In this document: positions 1 through 7,698 of the stretch, piece by piece
Position numbering within the stretch: position 1 is the first letter of the stretch
How the letters are laid out: the number at the start of each line of letters is the position of its first letter
NCBI RefSeq assembly: GCF_000422345.1
Contig: NZ_AULP01000005.1
Span: forward strand, 1-64,000
Length of the DNA stretch: 64,000 nucleotides
Source of the DNA: Neomelitea salexigens DSM 19753
GTDB lineage: Bacteria > Pseudomonadota > Gammaproteobacteria > Pseudomonadales > Spongiibacteraceae
Reading direction: 5' to 3'
Made by a program: the position numbers and the translations under genes
Notes under the pieces: generated by a model
Databases searched by the model: none
Told to the model about the DNA's origin: nothing
What the model saw: the letters and a program-made list of their open reading frames with translations, nothing else

Positions 1-330
1 TGGTTCACTCGGATCAGGGCAGCCAATACACAAGCCATGACTGGAGCGAGTTTCTCAGAGAGCATGGCTTGGAGGGGAGCATGAGCCGCCGAGGCAACTG
101 CCACGACAACGCGGTTGCGGAAAGCTTCTTCCAGTTACTAAAGCGAGAACGAATAAAGCGCAAAATATACGCGACACGAGATGCAGCAAGGAGCGATATA
201 TTTGATTACATCGAGATGTTCTACAACACAAAACGACAGCATGGTTCCAACAATGGGCTGTCGCCTGTAGATTATGAGCGTCAGTATTTAAAAGAGGCTG
301 AAAAGCGTCTAGTGAACTAGTGGCGATTCA
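1..330 (+). mobile_element. 3' part of an IS3-family insertion sequence
   Basis: This is the right end of an IS3-family element; its left part lies outside the window. It holds the C-terminal half of the OrfB transposase, which ends at 320. The right boundary is placed at 330, where the sequence ends in GGCGATTCA, so read from outside the element starts TGAATCGCC; IS3-family ends typically begin TG. The neighbouring truncated GNAT reading frame breaks exactly at 330/331, which supports this boundary. The left inverted repeat and the target duplication cannot be seen. Confidence 0.8.
3..320 (+). CDS. IS3-family transposase OrfB, C-terminal part
   Basis: This frame is open from the window edge to the TAG at 318-320, giving about 105 residues of an integrase-fold (rve) transposase. 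The second catalytic Asp is seen in HSDQGSQYTS near the start, and the catalytic Glu in NCHDNAVAESFF, about 35 residues later, completing a D-35-E pattern. The end FYNTKRQHGSNNGLSPVDYE is typical of IS3-group OrfB proteins. The first catalytic Asp and the HTH part (OrfA) lie outside the window. A TTG at 69 is an internal codon, not a real start. Confidence 0.88.
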   Translation, partial: VHSDQGSQYTSHDWSEFLREHGLEGSMSRRGNCHDNAVAESFFQLLKRERIKRKIYATRDAARSDIFDYIEMFYNTKRQHGSNNGLSPVDYERQYLKEAEKRLVN

Positions 331-486
331 CAACGAGAAGCAAATGCTATTCTCTAGTGAGACCATCATGGTCTCTAGCGGCCTTTCTTTAGCCCAATAT
401 GATGACCTTAAAAGTGCTTCAACCTTATCAAGCTGCACATCATTTCGGTCATCGCTTATGCGGTACTTTCCGTTTTCTTTGCTCAT
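328..486 (-). pseudogene. GNAT acetyltransferase, truncated by IS insertion
   Basis: Only the N-terminal 52 residues remain. The segment MSKENGKYRISDD followed by a YWAKERP and ENSICFS pattern is typical of the N-terminus of small GNAT N-acetyltransferases (usual family pattern SYWA...R...SLCF). The ATG at 486 has CAGGG about 5 bases upstream. The frame is cut at 331, and its stop codon TGA (328-330) is the terminal trinucleotide of the IS3 element. The acetyl-CoA-binding part is missing, so no activity is expected. The substrate class cannot be told. The gene follows a secreted-protein gene in the same direction, as in a cassette array. Confidence 0.65.
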
Positions 487-498
487 AGCTACCCTGAA

Positions 499-567
499 AT
501 GTAAAGCCGGGCTCTGGGGCTGCATGAAGCGAAGCGTAGTGCTGTCCCTAGCAGCCGATTGTTATAT
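499..567 (-). repeat. Putative integron attC site
   Basis: On the minus strand the stretch starts ATATAACAATCGGCTGC and ends GCAGCCCCAGAGCCCGGCTTTAC, about 69 bases later. The two arms are imperfect inverted repeats (GGCTGC/GCAGCC and further partial pairing) separated by a short central segment, the layout of an attC recombination site. It begins directly after the stop of the secreted-protein gene and ends 13 bases before the GNAT start. The right core is poor (no clean GTTRRRY), so the call rests on layout and on the complementary core shared with 1080-1086. Confidence 0.35.
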
Positions 568-568
568 T

Positions 569-1051
569 TTATTGGTAGAAAATCTCTCTTTTGGTTACAA
601 GGCAGGTTCTACCTGTTTCAGAAGGCGTGAGATAGAAATATAGGTCCTTCTCATTATTTAGCGCCATTGTCGTTTCGTTGAGAGAGCCACCATACTTCAT
701 TTCGGAAAGCCGCTCTTCCCGAACAATTTGGCATGGTTTTTCGACTGGATATGTTTCGGTATATGACCAGTCGCACTGTTTTCCGCGAGGAATAACGGTG
801 AGTGAGATATGACTATCACCATCTGAGTAATCTTTGATTATCAGGGAACTAAAGAATCTTTCATTTACAAAGTCTTTATTCCAGAAGTCGTGTGAAGCAT
901 GCGCATTTTGCTTGACAAGAAACTCAGCTAAAGTTTTTGTTGTTTCTAAACAATTTGTAAACCCTGCAGATTTTGCTTGTTCGTCTACCGTTGTTGCCAT
1001 AGAGGACTGAGCAACCAACGAAAGCAACAGGGTGAGACCTACCTTTTTCAT
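569..1051 (-). CDS. Small secreted protein of unknown function
   Basis: This is a 160-residue protein I do not recognise. The first 19 residues are a clear Sec signal peptide (MKKVGLTLLLSLVAQSSMA, cleavage likely after AMA-type SMA), so the product should be periplasmic or secreted. The mature part has four cysteines (near NCLE, KQCDW, PCQIV and TCLVT), which could form two disulphides. An AGGAGAAAAG ribosome site precedes the ATG. Base composition is more AT-rich than the lipA side. It lies between two complementary 7-base cores and next to a GNAT fragment, which suggests an integron cassette or other acquired gene. Confidence 0.7.
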   Translation of the reverse strand: MKKVGLTLLLSLVAQSSMATTVDEQAKSAGFTNCLETTKTLAEFLVKQNAHASHDFWNKDFVNERFFSSLIIKDYSDGDSHISLTVIPRGKQCDWSYTETYPVEKPCQIVREERLSEMKYGGSLNETTMALNNEKDLYFYLTPSETGRTCLVTKREIFYQ

Positions 1052-1079
1052 CTTTTCTCCTTGAGTTGAGTTTCACAAA

Positions 1080-1172
1080 ATATAACAGCCTGCTTATGCG
1101 GCCTGTGGCCACATACTAAATATTATCGGGCGGCGTTCTATCACGCTGGCTCTTTTCCGCCCCATTGTTAAC
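1080..1172 (-). repeat. Second putative attC site upstream of the secreted-protein gene
   Basis: On the minus strand the segment runs from GTTAACAATGGGGCGG to GGCCGCATAAGCAGGCTGTTATAT-like sequence, whose final GTTATAT is at 1086-1080. Its left arm resembles that of the site at 499-567 (TAACAATCGGCTGC against TAACAATGGGGCGG). Its right core GTTATAT is the exact complement of the ATATAAC core at 567-561. Together the two sites would bound one gene cassette. No integrase gene is visible. Confidence 0.33.
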
Positions 1173-1495
1173 GCATTGTTTTTAATCGAGTATTTTTAAC
1201 CCTGGTTTCGCCGCGACGAACAACAGGGCCATTTCACTGGCAAGAAGGGTTTACAGGGGTATGCGTACAGACTACTGACAGGGATTGTCATTATGAGCGC
1301 GTTACCATTCCTCCGGTCATATCGGGAGCACATGCTTGTGCGTCGCTATTGCTTACGTAAGATAAAGTCGTGCAGCTACGGGATCAAGTCTTTCATTATT
1401 TTTATGGCTAGCACCACCCAGCAGGGCCAGGTGGTTAAAGCAGGGCGCGCACGGCGTGCGCAGCCCCTTGAGTGGTTTGCTGGCTGAGGGCTGAG
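1173..1495. other. Intergenic stretch without a convincing gene
   Basis: About 320 bases between the cassette-like patch and lipA. A 64-codon frame on the plus strand (1293-1487) has no good ribosome site and unconvincing composition. A GC-rich hairpin (GGGCGCGCAC, loop GGC, GTGCGC-A-GCCC, 1443-1466) lies just beyond the lipA stop and could end lipA transcription, but it lacks a clean U-tract on the minus strand. Confidence 0.4.
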
Positions 1496-2479
1496 TTACT
1501 TCAGCAGACTAAGATCGACTTGTTTGTCGGCGTGGTAAGAGGAGCGCACCATCGGGCCGCTGGCAACGCTTTTAAAGCCGAGCTCTTCGGCGATGCGGCC
1601 GAATTCGTCGAATTCTTCCGGGGTAACAAAGCGGTCTACGGGTAGGTGGTCACGACTGGGCTGCAGGTACTGCCCGAGGGTGATCATGTCGATGTCGTGG
1701 GCGCGCATGTCTTTCATTACCTGAATCAGCTCGTCGGCGGTTTCACCGAGGCCGAGCATCAGGCCGGACTTGGTAAGCACGTCGGGGCGGCGCTCTTTGT
1801 ATTTTTTGAGCAGGTCGAGCGACCATTGGTAGTCGGAACCCGGGCGGATTTTTTTGTAGAGGCTGGGTACCGATTCCAGGTTGTGGTTGAACACGTCGGG
1901 GGCTTCTTGCTCGAGTATATCCAGCGCCACATCCATGCGGCCGCGGAAGTCGGGTACGAGCACTTCAATGCGAATGCCTTCGCTGCGCTGACGGGTTTCG
2001 CGAATGCAGTCGGCAAAGTGCTGGGCACCGCCGTCGCGCAGGTCGTCGCGGTCCACCGAGGTGATGACCACGTATTTCAGCTGCATTTCGGCAATGGCTT
2101 CGGCCAGCTCGCGAGGCTCGTTTTCGTCCAGGGCATTGGGACGGCCGTGGGCAACGTCGCAGAAGGGGCAGCGACGGGTACAGATTTCGCCCATGATCAT
2201 AAAGGTGGCGGTGCCGCCACTGAAGCACTCGCCTAGGTTGGGGCAAGCGGCTTCTTCACATACCGAGGCGAGTTTGTGCTTACGCAGAATTTGCTTAATA
2301 CGGCTGATTTCCGGGCTGGCGGGCAGCTTGGCGCGAATCCAGCTCGGTTTAACCGGCAGTTCGACCGAGGGAATCACCTTGACCGGAATACGGGCGACTT
2401 TTTCGGCGCCGCGCAGTTTTTCGCCCTGCACCACTTTTTTGGCGGCGGGGCGTTTTTGGCCTTGGCTTGTCTCGCTCAT
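1496..2479 (-). CDS. lipA: Lipoyl synthase LipA
   Basis: Radical-SAM enzyme that inserts two sulphur atoms into protein-bound octanoyl groups to make lipoyl cofactor in the cytoplasm. Both iron-sulphur signatures are present: the auxiliary-cluster motif C74-C79-C85 ([12 protein letters not shown]) and the radical-SAM CX3CX2C at C100, C104, C107 (CTRRCPFC). The length of 327 residues is normal; the first 40 or so residues are a lysine/alanine-rich extension. It is the last gene of the long minus-strand run and follows lipB by 26 bases, so octanoyl transfer and sulphur insertion are co-transcribed. Confidence 0.97.
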   Translation of the reverse strand: MSETSQGQKRPAAKKVVQGEKLRGAEKVARIPVKVIPSVELPVKPSWIRAKLPASPEISRIKQILRKHKLASVCEEAACPNLGECFSGGTATFMIMGEICTRRCPFCDVAHGRPNALDENEPRELAEAIAEMQLKYVVITSVDRDDLRDGGAQHFADCIRETRQRSEGIRIEVLVPDFRGRMDVALDILEQEAPDVFNHNLESVPSLYKKIRPGSDYQWSLDLLKKYKERRPDVLTKSGLMLGLGETADELIQVMKDMRAHDIDMITLGQYLQPSRDHLPVDRFVTPEEFDEFGRIAEELGFKSVASGPMVRSSYHADKQVDLSLLK

Positions 2480-2505
2480 TGCTAATACCTCTGCCGGGCT
2501 GCGAC

Positions 2506-3177
2506 TTACAGCTCGGGTAGTTGATTGTCGTCCAGCACGGGGCTACTGCTGTAGCCCAGACGCGTGGCTAGGTGACGCGACAGGCTGTCCATCAGCCTTG
2601 CCATGTCTCTGTTTTGCTGCGGTGCCTGGCGAAGAATGTCGGTAACTTCCATACCGACATGGCCGCAGGGGTTGATGCGCTGAAACACCGACAGGTCCAT
2701 ATCGACATTCAGGCTCAAGCCGTGAAAGCTGCAACCGCGCCGCACACGCAGGCCCAGCTGGGCAATTTTAGCGCCGCTTTGCACATAAACGCCGGGGGCG
2801 TCGGCACGCGGGTGAGCGGCAATGGACAACTCGGCAAGGGCGTCGACAATGCTCTGCTCAATGGCGGTAACCAGGTCGCGGACACCAATGCCCAGCCGCC
2901 GCAAATCAATAAGCACATAGCCCACCAACTGGCCGGGGCCGTGGTAGGTAACCTGGCCACCGCGATCCACTTGCACCACGGGAATGTCGCCGGGCATTAA
3001 AATATGTTCGGCCTTGCCAGCCTGCCCCTGTGTAAATACCGCCTGGTGCTCTAAAAACCACAGTTCATCGGGACTGTCGGCATCGCGCTGATCGGTATAG
3101 GCCTGCATGGCCTGCCACACTGGCTGGTAGTCTTGCAGCCCAGCCAAGCGGCGCTGATAGAGGATTTTCTCGCTCAC
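2506..3177 (-). CDS. lipB: Octanoyltransferase LipB
   Basis: Transfers octanoate from acyl carrier protein to the lipoyl domains of 2-oxoacid dehydrogenases and the glycine cleavage H protein. The family signature [12 protein letters not shown] starts at residue 72; the acyl-enzyme cysteine is C171 ([11 protein letters not shown]) and the catalytic lysine K137 ([10 protein letters not shown]), close to their E. coli positions. The start is GTG at 3177, overlapping the ybeD stop in TAGTG, which implies translational coupling. 223 residues is normal for the family. Confidence 0.96.
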   Translation of the reverse strand: MSEKILYQRRLAGLQDYQPVWQAMQAYTDQRDADSPDELWFLEHQAVFTQGQAGKAEHILMPGDIPVVQVDRGGQVTYHGPGQLVGYVLIDLRRLGIGVRDLVTAIEQSIVDALAELSIAAHPRADAPGVYVQSGAKIAQLGLRVRRGCSFHGLSLNVDMDLSVFQRINPCGHVGMEVTDILRQAPQQNRDMARLMDSLSRHLATRLGYSSSPVLDDNQLPEL

Positions 3178-3446
3178 TACATTACCATTTTGACGACGCC
3201 GGTCGCCTTCAGGTCTACGTGGATGCGCTCAAGCTGGTCTTTGCCGGTGGCCACAATAGTCACGGTGAGCGACATAAAGCGCCCTTCGCGGCTCAGCCGC
3301 TCGGTAACACAGCCTTCGGCCAGCGGCGCGGCGTGCTGTTCCATCACCGCCAGTACCTTGCCCCGCGCTTCCTCGTGATTGTCGGCGATCACCTTGATGG
3401 GATAGTCGCAGGGGAATTCAATTTTCGGTGGTTCTTGCTGCGTCAT
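3177..3446 (-). CDS. ybeD: YbeD/DUF493 family protein
   Basis: Small 89-residue cytoplasmic protein of the YbeD (DUF493) family, which has an ACT-like fold and no firmly known biochemical role. It matches the family in length, in the N-terminal [12 protein letters not shown] segment and in the VTIVATG...[10 protein letters not shown] region. It always sits between dacA and lipB in related genomes, as here. It starts 10 bases after the dacA stop and its stop codon shares one base with the lipB GTG start. Confidence 0.9.
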   Translation of the reverse strand: MTQQEPPKIEFPCDYPIKVIADNHEEARGKVLAVMEQHAAPLAEGCVTERLSREGRFMSLTVTIVATGKDQLERIHVDLKATGVVKMVM

Positions 3447-3456
3447 GCTTTTACCC

Positions 3457-4617
3457 TCACGACACCAGGCTCAGGAAGAACAGCACGATGCTGTCCCACA
3501 GGCGTTTGAAGATGCTGCCCTCTTCCACTGACTCCAGTGCCACCAGCGGTACGCTCACTTCCAACTTGCCGTCCAGGCTCACTTGCAGCTCGCCGTATTC
3601 ACTGTCGGCGGCGATGGGCGCAGTAAGCACCTCGTTAACAATCAACTGCGCATCCAGATCGTCGGCCTTGCCGCGGGGAATGGTCAGGTAGACATCGTCT
3701 TGCACGCCCAGCGCCACATCGGCACTGCCGCCCTTCCACACCTTGGTCTTGGTCAGCTCAGTGCCGGCCGAGTACAGGTGGTGGGTTTCAAAATACCGGA
3801 AGCCGTACGACAACAGCTTTTGCGTTTCGCGCTCGCGAACCCGCTCGCTGGAGGCGCCCATTACCACGGAGATCAGGCGCATGCCCTCACGCTTGGCGGA
3901 GGTCACCAAGCAGTAACCCGCTTCATTGGTGTGGCCGGTTTTCAGGCCGTCGACGCTGGGGTCGGTCCACAACAGGCCGTTGCGATTGTTCTGGCGAATG
4001 TTGTTGTAGACAAACTCTTTTTCGCTGTACAGCGCGTACTCATTGGGGAAGTCGATGATAGCCCGCGCCAGAATGGCCAGGTCGCGTGCCGAGGTGTAGT
4101 GCTCGGGGTGCGGCAAGCCGTGGGAGTTCACAAAGTGGGTGTTTTCCAAACCCAGCATTTGCGCGTGCTGATTCATAATGCCGGCGAAGGCATCTTCGCT
4201 GCCGGCCAGGTATTCGGCCACGGCCACACTGGCGTCGTTACCCGAGCTGATCACCACCCCCTTGTGCAGATCGCCGAGGGTGACTTGCTTGCCAACCTCG
4301 ATCCACATCAGCGAAGAGCCGGCGAAGATGGGATTTTGCGCCCAGGCATTTTTGCTGATGGTCACCAGGTCGCTGTTGCTCACCTGCCCCTGTTCCAGCT
4401 CGTATGACAGCACATAGCTGGTCATCAGCTTGGTCAGGCTGGCGGGCGGCAGGCGCTCATCGGCATTGTGTTCAATCAATACCTCTCCGCTGTCGGCGTC
4501 CATTAGCAAGTAGCCAGACGCGGAGATAGCCGGTGGCGCTGGCACCAGATTTGGCTGGGCGGTAGCGTGACTAGCAAAGACCAGGGCAGAGACAATCAAC
4601 AACACTAAGCGTTTCAA
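3457..4617 (-). CDS. dacA: D-alanyl-D-alanine carboxypeptidase DacA (PBP5/6 type)
   Basis: Removes the terminal D-alanine from peptidoglycan stem peptides in the periplasm. Residues 1-20 are a signal peptide ending in AHATA. The active-site set is complete: SxxK at S60-K63 (SLTK), SGN at 125-127 and KTG at 226-228. A C-terminal PBP5-type domain and a final amphipathic helix (residues ~368-386, IFKRLWDSIVLFFLSLVS) should anchor it to the outer face of the inner membrane. 386 residues is typical. It lies between rlpA and ybeD as in Pseudomonas and E. coli. Confidence 0.96.
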   Translation of the reverse strand: MKRLVLLIVSALVFASHATAQPNLVPAPPAISASGYLLMDADSGEVLIEHNADERLPPASLTKLMTSYVLSYELEQGQVSNSDLVTISKNAWAQNPIFAGSSLMWIEVGKQVTLGDLHKGVVISSGNDASVAVAEYLAGSEDAFAGIMNQHAQMLGLENTHFVNSHGLPHPEHYTSARDLAILARAIIDFPNEYALYSEKEFVYNNIRQNNRNGLLWTDPSVDGLKTGHTNEAGYCLVTSAKREGMRLISVVMGASSERVRERETQKLLSYGFRYFETHHLYSAGTELTKTKVWKGGSADVALGVQDDVYLTIPRGKADDLDAQLIVNEVLTAPIAADSEYGELQVSLDGKLEVSVPLVALESVEEGSIFKRLWDSIVLFFLSLVS

Positions 4618-4669
4618 AACAAAACCTTTTTCGATGAGTTTTCGTTAGCTAATTTATCGCGACAGCGCC

Positions 4670-5488
4670 CTATTGACGCTCGTCGACCAGTAACTGCGGT
4701 TCACCAGACCAACGACTGCGCAACGCTTTGCGCGCCGCCTGTGCCGTTGCGTAGTCCGGTAGCGGGCCAATGCGCACGCGGTGAATCACCGGCTCCGACG
4801 ACGCCTGGCTCGCGATGGATACCGGGTAGGCCATGCCGGCACCGAGTGCATCTTTCAGGGCCTGGGCGGAGTCCAGTTGCGAGAAAGCGGCCACCTGCAA
4901 ATAGTAATCGGCAGCGGCTTTTTCTGCGCCGTCGATATTATCCGTGTCAATCACCTCAATTTCCACTGCGGCCGTGCCTTTGCGCGCAAAGCCGAGCTTA
5001 ACCGCGGCAGCGTAGGAGAGGTCGATAATGCGGTCTGAATGGAATGGCCCGCGATCATTCACGCGAACAATTGTTGCGCGGCCATTTTCTAAATTTTTCA
5101 CCCGCACATACACCGGAATGGGCAGTGTTTTGTGTGCCGCCGACATTTGGTAGAGGCTGTAGGTCTCGCCATTGGCGGTGGCTTTACCGTGAAACTTGGT
5201 GCCGTACCACGAGGCGATGCCGCGCTGTTTGAAGCCGCGATGGTCATCCACCAAGTGATAGGTTTTTCCCAGCACTTTATAGGGGTTGCTGTTGCCGGCC
5301 ATGCGGATGATTTCCGGGCGCGGCGTGGCATCGGCGAGGCTATTTGGGTCGACGTCGTGCAGCGGGGCGCCGTCGTTCTCGGTGGGTGTTACCGGTGGTT
5401 CGACGGGCCCGCTTTGACGAATTGCCGGCTGACTACAGGCCTGCAGCAGCAGTAACAACAGCAGGCCATAAGATAAGCGTCGCGTCAT
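4670..5488 (-). CDS. rlpA: RlpA-like lytic transglycosylase lipoprotein
   Basis: Septal peptidoglycan enzyme acting on glycan strands denuded of stem peptides (as shown for P. aeruginosa RlpA). A lipobox LQAC gives lipidation at C18. The double-psi beta-barrel domain starts with GIASWYGTKFHGKATANGE near residue 90, with the conserved VNDRGPF...RIIDLSYAAA motif after it. A C-terminal SPOR domain (~190-270, YYLQVAAFSQLDSAQAL) binds denuded septal glycans. Its ATG overlaps the mltB stop in ATGA, so the two are coupled. Confidence 0.94.
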   Translation of the reverse strand: MTRRLSYGLLLLLLLQACSQPAIRQSGPVEPPVTPTENDGAPLHDVDPNSLADATPRPEIIRMAGNSNPYKVLGKTYHLVDDHRGFKQRGIASWYGTKFHGKATANGETYSLYQMSAAHKTLPIPVYVRVKNLENGRATIVRVNDRGPFHSDRIIDLSYAAAVKLGFARKGTAAVEIEVIDTDNIDGAEKAAADYYLQVAAFSQLDSAQALKDALGAGMAYPVSIASQASSEPVIHRVRIGPLPDYATAQAARKALRSRWSGEPQLLVDERQ

Positions 5489-6501
5489 TTCTGCGCGACT
5501 TCACTGCGGTAGGCCTCGGCCACTTTTTGGCTGAGCTGGTGCGCGGCCAATGCGTACATAGAGCTGTGGTTGTAACGCGTAATCACGTAGAAGTTTTTCA
5601 GCCCTACCCAGTACTCGTCGCCCTTGGCACCGTCGAACTTCATTGCCGTGGCCTTCATGTTTTCGTCCAGCGCTTGGTTGCTGCTGATCCCGCCCAGCTT
5701 CAACTCGGCAAGGGTTTTTACCGGTTTCAGGCCCGCATTAAACAGGGTTTCATCTACCGGTTCGCTCAATACCGCTGGCGTGACCACAGTTTCACCTTTG
5801 CGCCAGCCGTGTTCGGCAAAGTAGTTGGCAACGCTGCCGATGGCATCGACAGGATTGTTCACGATGTCCGCCTGGCCGTCGTCGTCGAAGTCGACTGCGT
5901 AGGCGCGATAGCTGCTGGGAATAAACTGACCATAACCCATTGCGCCGGCGTAGCTGCCTTTGAAGCTGAGCGGATCAAAGTCCTGCTCGCGTACCATTAA
6001 CAGGTACTGCTCCAGCTGACCGAGGAAGAAGGTGCTGCGGCGGGGGAAGTCGAAACCCAGGGTCGCCAGCGCATCCACCACGCGGTAGCTGCCTTTATTG
6101 CGGCCGTAGCGGGTTTCCACACCGATAATGCCGACGATCATTTCAGCGGGAACGCCAAATTCTTTTTCCGCCCGCGCCAGCGTGTCGGCGTGTTCCTGCC
6201 AGAACTTCACGCCCTGCTTGATGCGCGAGTCCTGAATAAATATTTTGCGGTAGCGCGCCCAGGTCATTACCGACTCGGCCGGCCGCTCCATGGCGTCAAT
6301 AATGGATTGCTTCTTTTCTGCCTGCTGCAGAATATTGACCACCCAGTCGCGGTCAAAGCTGTGTTTTTCGACCACTTTGTCGACAAATTCAGCGGCCTTG
6401 TCGTGCTGGCTGTAATCGGCCGACGCCAGCAGCGGCGTCGACATAGCCACGGCGGCAGCAAGGCAGCGCAGCGGCGAAGAAATCAATTTGCGTAAAATCA
6501 C
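5485..6501 (-). CDS. mltB: Lytic murein transglycosylase B
   Basis: Cleaves the MurNAc-GlcNAc bond of peptidoglycan to give 1,6-anhydro ends. The catalytic Glu is E129 in GIIGVETRYGRN, and the family blocks FFLGQLEQYL, SYAGAMGYGQFIPSSYR and DIVNNPVDAIGSVANYF follow in order. Residues 1-28 form a signal peptide ending ASA rather than a lipobox, so this copy is probably a soluble periplasmic enzyme, unlike E. coli MltB. It is coupled to rlpA by a 4-base overlap and lies 51 bases after rodA. Confidence 0.94.
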   Translation of the reverse strand: MILRKLISSPLRCLAAAVAMSTPLLASADYSQHDKAAEFVDKVVEKHSFDRDWVVNILQQAEKKQSIIDAMERPAESVMTWARYRKIFIQDSRIKQGVKFWQEHADTLARAEKEFGVPAEMIVGIIGVETRYGRNKGSYRVVDALATLGFDFPRRSTFFLGQLEQYLLMVREQDFDPLSFKGSYAGAMGYGQFIPSSYRAYAVDFDDDGQADIVNNPVDAIGSVANYFAEHGWRKGETVVTPAVLSEPVDETLFNAGLKPVKTLAELKLGGISSNQALDENMKATAMKFDGAKGDEYWVGLKNFYVITRYNHSSMYALAAHQLSQKVAEAYRSEVAQK

Positions 6502-6552
6502 TGTGTATTCTCTCTTTTATTGAAGGCCCGTGAACAGCGGCCGATAGTGCGT

Positions 6553-7698
6553 TTACTGATGCACCAATCGCTCGTCGGCATAAATCCCCATCAAGATGCC
6601 AAAACCCACCAGCAATGTCACCAATGATGTACCGCCCTGACTGACTAACGGCAGGGGGACACCCACCACTGGCAGTAGCCCGGAGACCATGCCCATATTT
6701 ACAAATACGTAGACAAAGAAAGTTAGGATAATACTCCCGCCTAATAAGCGACCGAAGCAATGTTTTGCCTGGGTGGAGATCCAGATGCCGCGGCCAATGA
6801 TCAATGCGTACAACAGCAACAGCAGCAACACCCCGCGCAGGCCGTATTCTTCGGCGAGTACCGCAATTATAAAGTCGGTGTGACTCTCCGGCAGGAAGTC
6901 CAGATGAGACTGGGTGCCCATCAGCCAGCCCTTACCCTCGAAGCCGCCGGAACCGATGGCGGTTTTGGACTGAATAATATTCCAACCCGCGCCCAGCTTG
7001 TCGCTCTCTGGGTTTAGCAGCGTCAGGATTCGGCGGCGCTGGTAGTCGTGAAGCACAAACTCCCACATCGGCCACGCGGCGGCCAAAAGCAGGCCAAAGG
7101 CGGAGAAGATAAAGGTCCAGCTAATGCCCCCCAAAAACAGCACGAACATGCCCGAGGCGGCTATCAGGATGGAGGTTCCCAGATCAGGCTGGGTGGCAAC
7201 CAGCACGGTGGGCACAAAAATAATCACCAAACTCGCCGCGGTATAGCGCCAGCTCGGCGGCAGTGGATGCGACGACAAGTACCAGGCCACGGTCATCGGC
7301 ATAATCAGTTTTGCCAACTCCGAAGGCTGAAAGCGAAAGCCGCCGAGCGACAGCCAGCGCTGCGCGCCCTTCGCGCCAACCCCCATAAAATGCACGGCGA
7401 TCAGCAGTAAAATACAGCCAATAAAGGCAAACGGTGCCCAGCGCTGTAACTGTTCCGGGTGAAGCTGGGCCACCAGCACCATCACCACAAAGGCAACGGA
7501 GAGGAAGCGGCCCTGCCGCAACACCACCGCAGCGTTTTCATCGCTGGCGCTGTACAGCACCATTAAGCCCACACCGCTTAACAACAACAGCAGGAACAAC
7601 ATTACCGGGTCGATACGCAGGCGCTGGGACAGTGTGCGCTGGCTGTACATAGGGCCTGCACCACTGGGCAACTGGCGCAGAAAATCGGACTGGCTCAT
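6553..7698 (-). CDS. rodA: Rod-shape peptidoglycan glycosyltransferase RodA
   Basis: SEDS-family integral membrane glycosyltransferase that polymerises lipid II for lateral wall growth with PBP2. About ten hydrophobic segments are seen. SEDS signatures present: FQPSELAKL near residue 150, the GWNIIQSKTAIGSGGFEGKG loop with the ESHTDFIIAVLAEEYG motif after it, and the C-terminal PVVGVPLPLVSQGGTS. 381 residues is normal. Its ATG overlaps the mrdA stop by ATGA, so PBP2 and RodA are translated together. Also known as mrdB. Confidence 0.97.
   Translation of the reverse strand: MSQSDFLRQLPSGAGPMYSQRTLSQRLRIDPVMLFLLLLLSGVGLMVLYSASDENAAVVLRQGRFLSVAFVVMVLVAQLHPEQLQRWAPFAFIGCILLLIAVHFMGVGAKGAQRWLSLGGFRFQPSELAKLIMPMTVAWYLSSHPLPPSWRYTAASLVIIFVPTVLVATQPDLGTSILIAASGMFVLFLGGISWTFIFSAFGLLLAAAWPMWEFVLHDYQRRRILTLLNPESDKLGAGWNIIQSKTAIGSGGFEGKGWLMGTQSHLDFLPESHTDFIIAVLAEEYGLRGVLLLLLLYALIIGRGIWISTQAKHCFGRLLGGSIILTFFVYVFVNMGMVSGLLPVVGVPLPLVSQGGTSLVTLLVGFGILMGIYADERLVHQ

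Noticed and set aside
1293-1487. 64-codon plus-strand frame
   Set aside because: No ribosome site, basic composition unlike neighbours, no recognisable features; likely chance.
2004-2645. 213-codon plus-strand frame opposite lipA/lipB
   Set aside because: Shadow of two certain genes; the composition follows third-position GC of the true strand.
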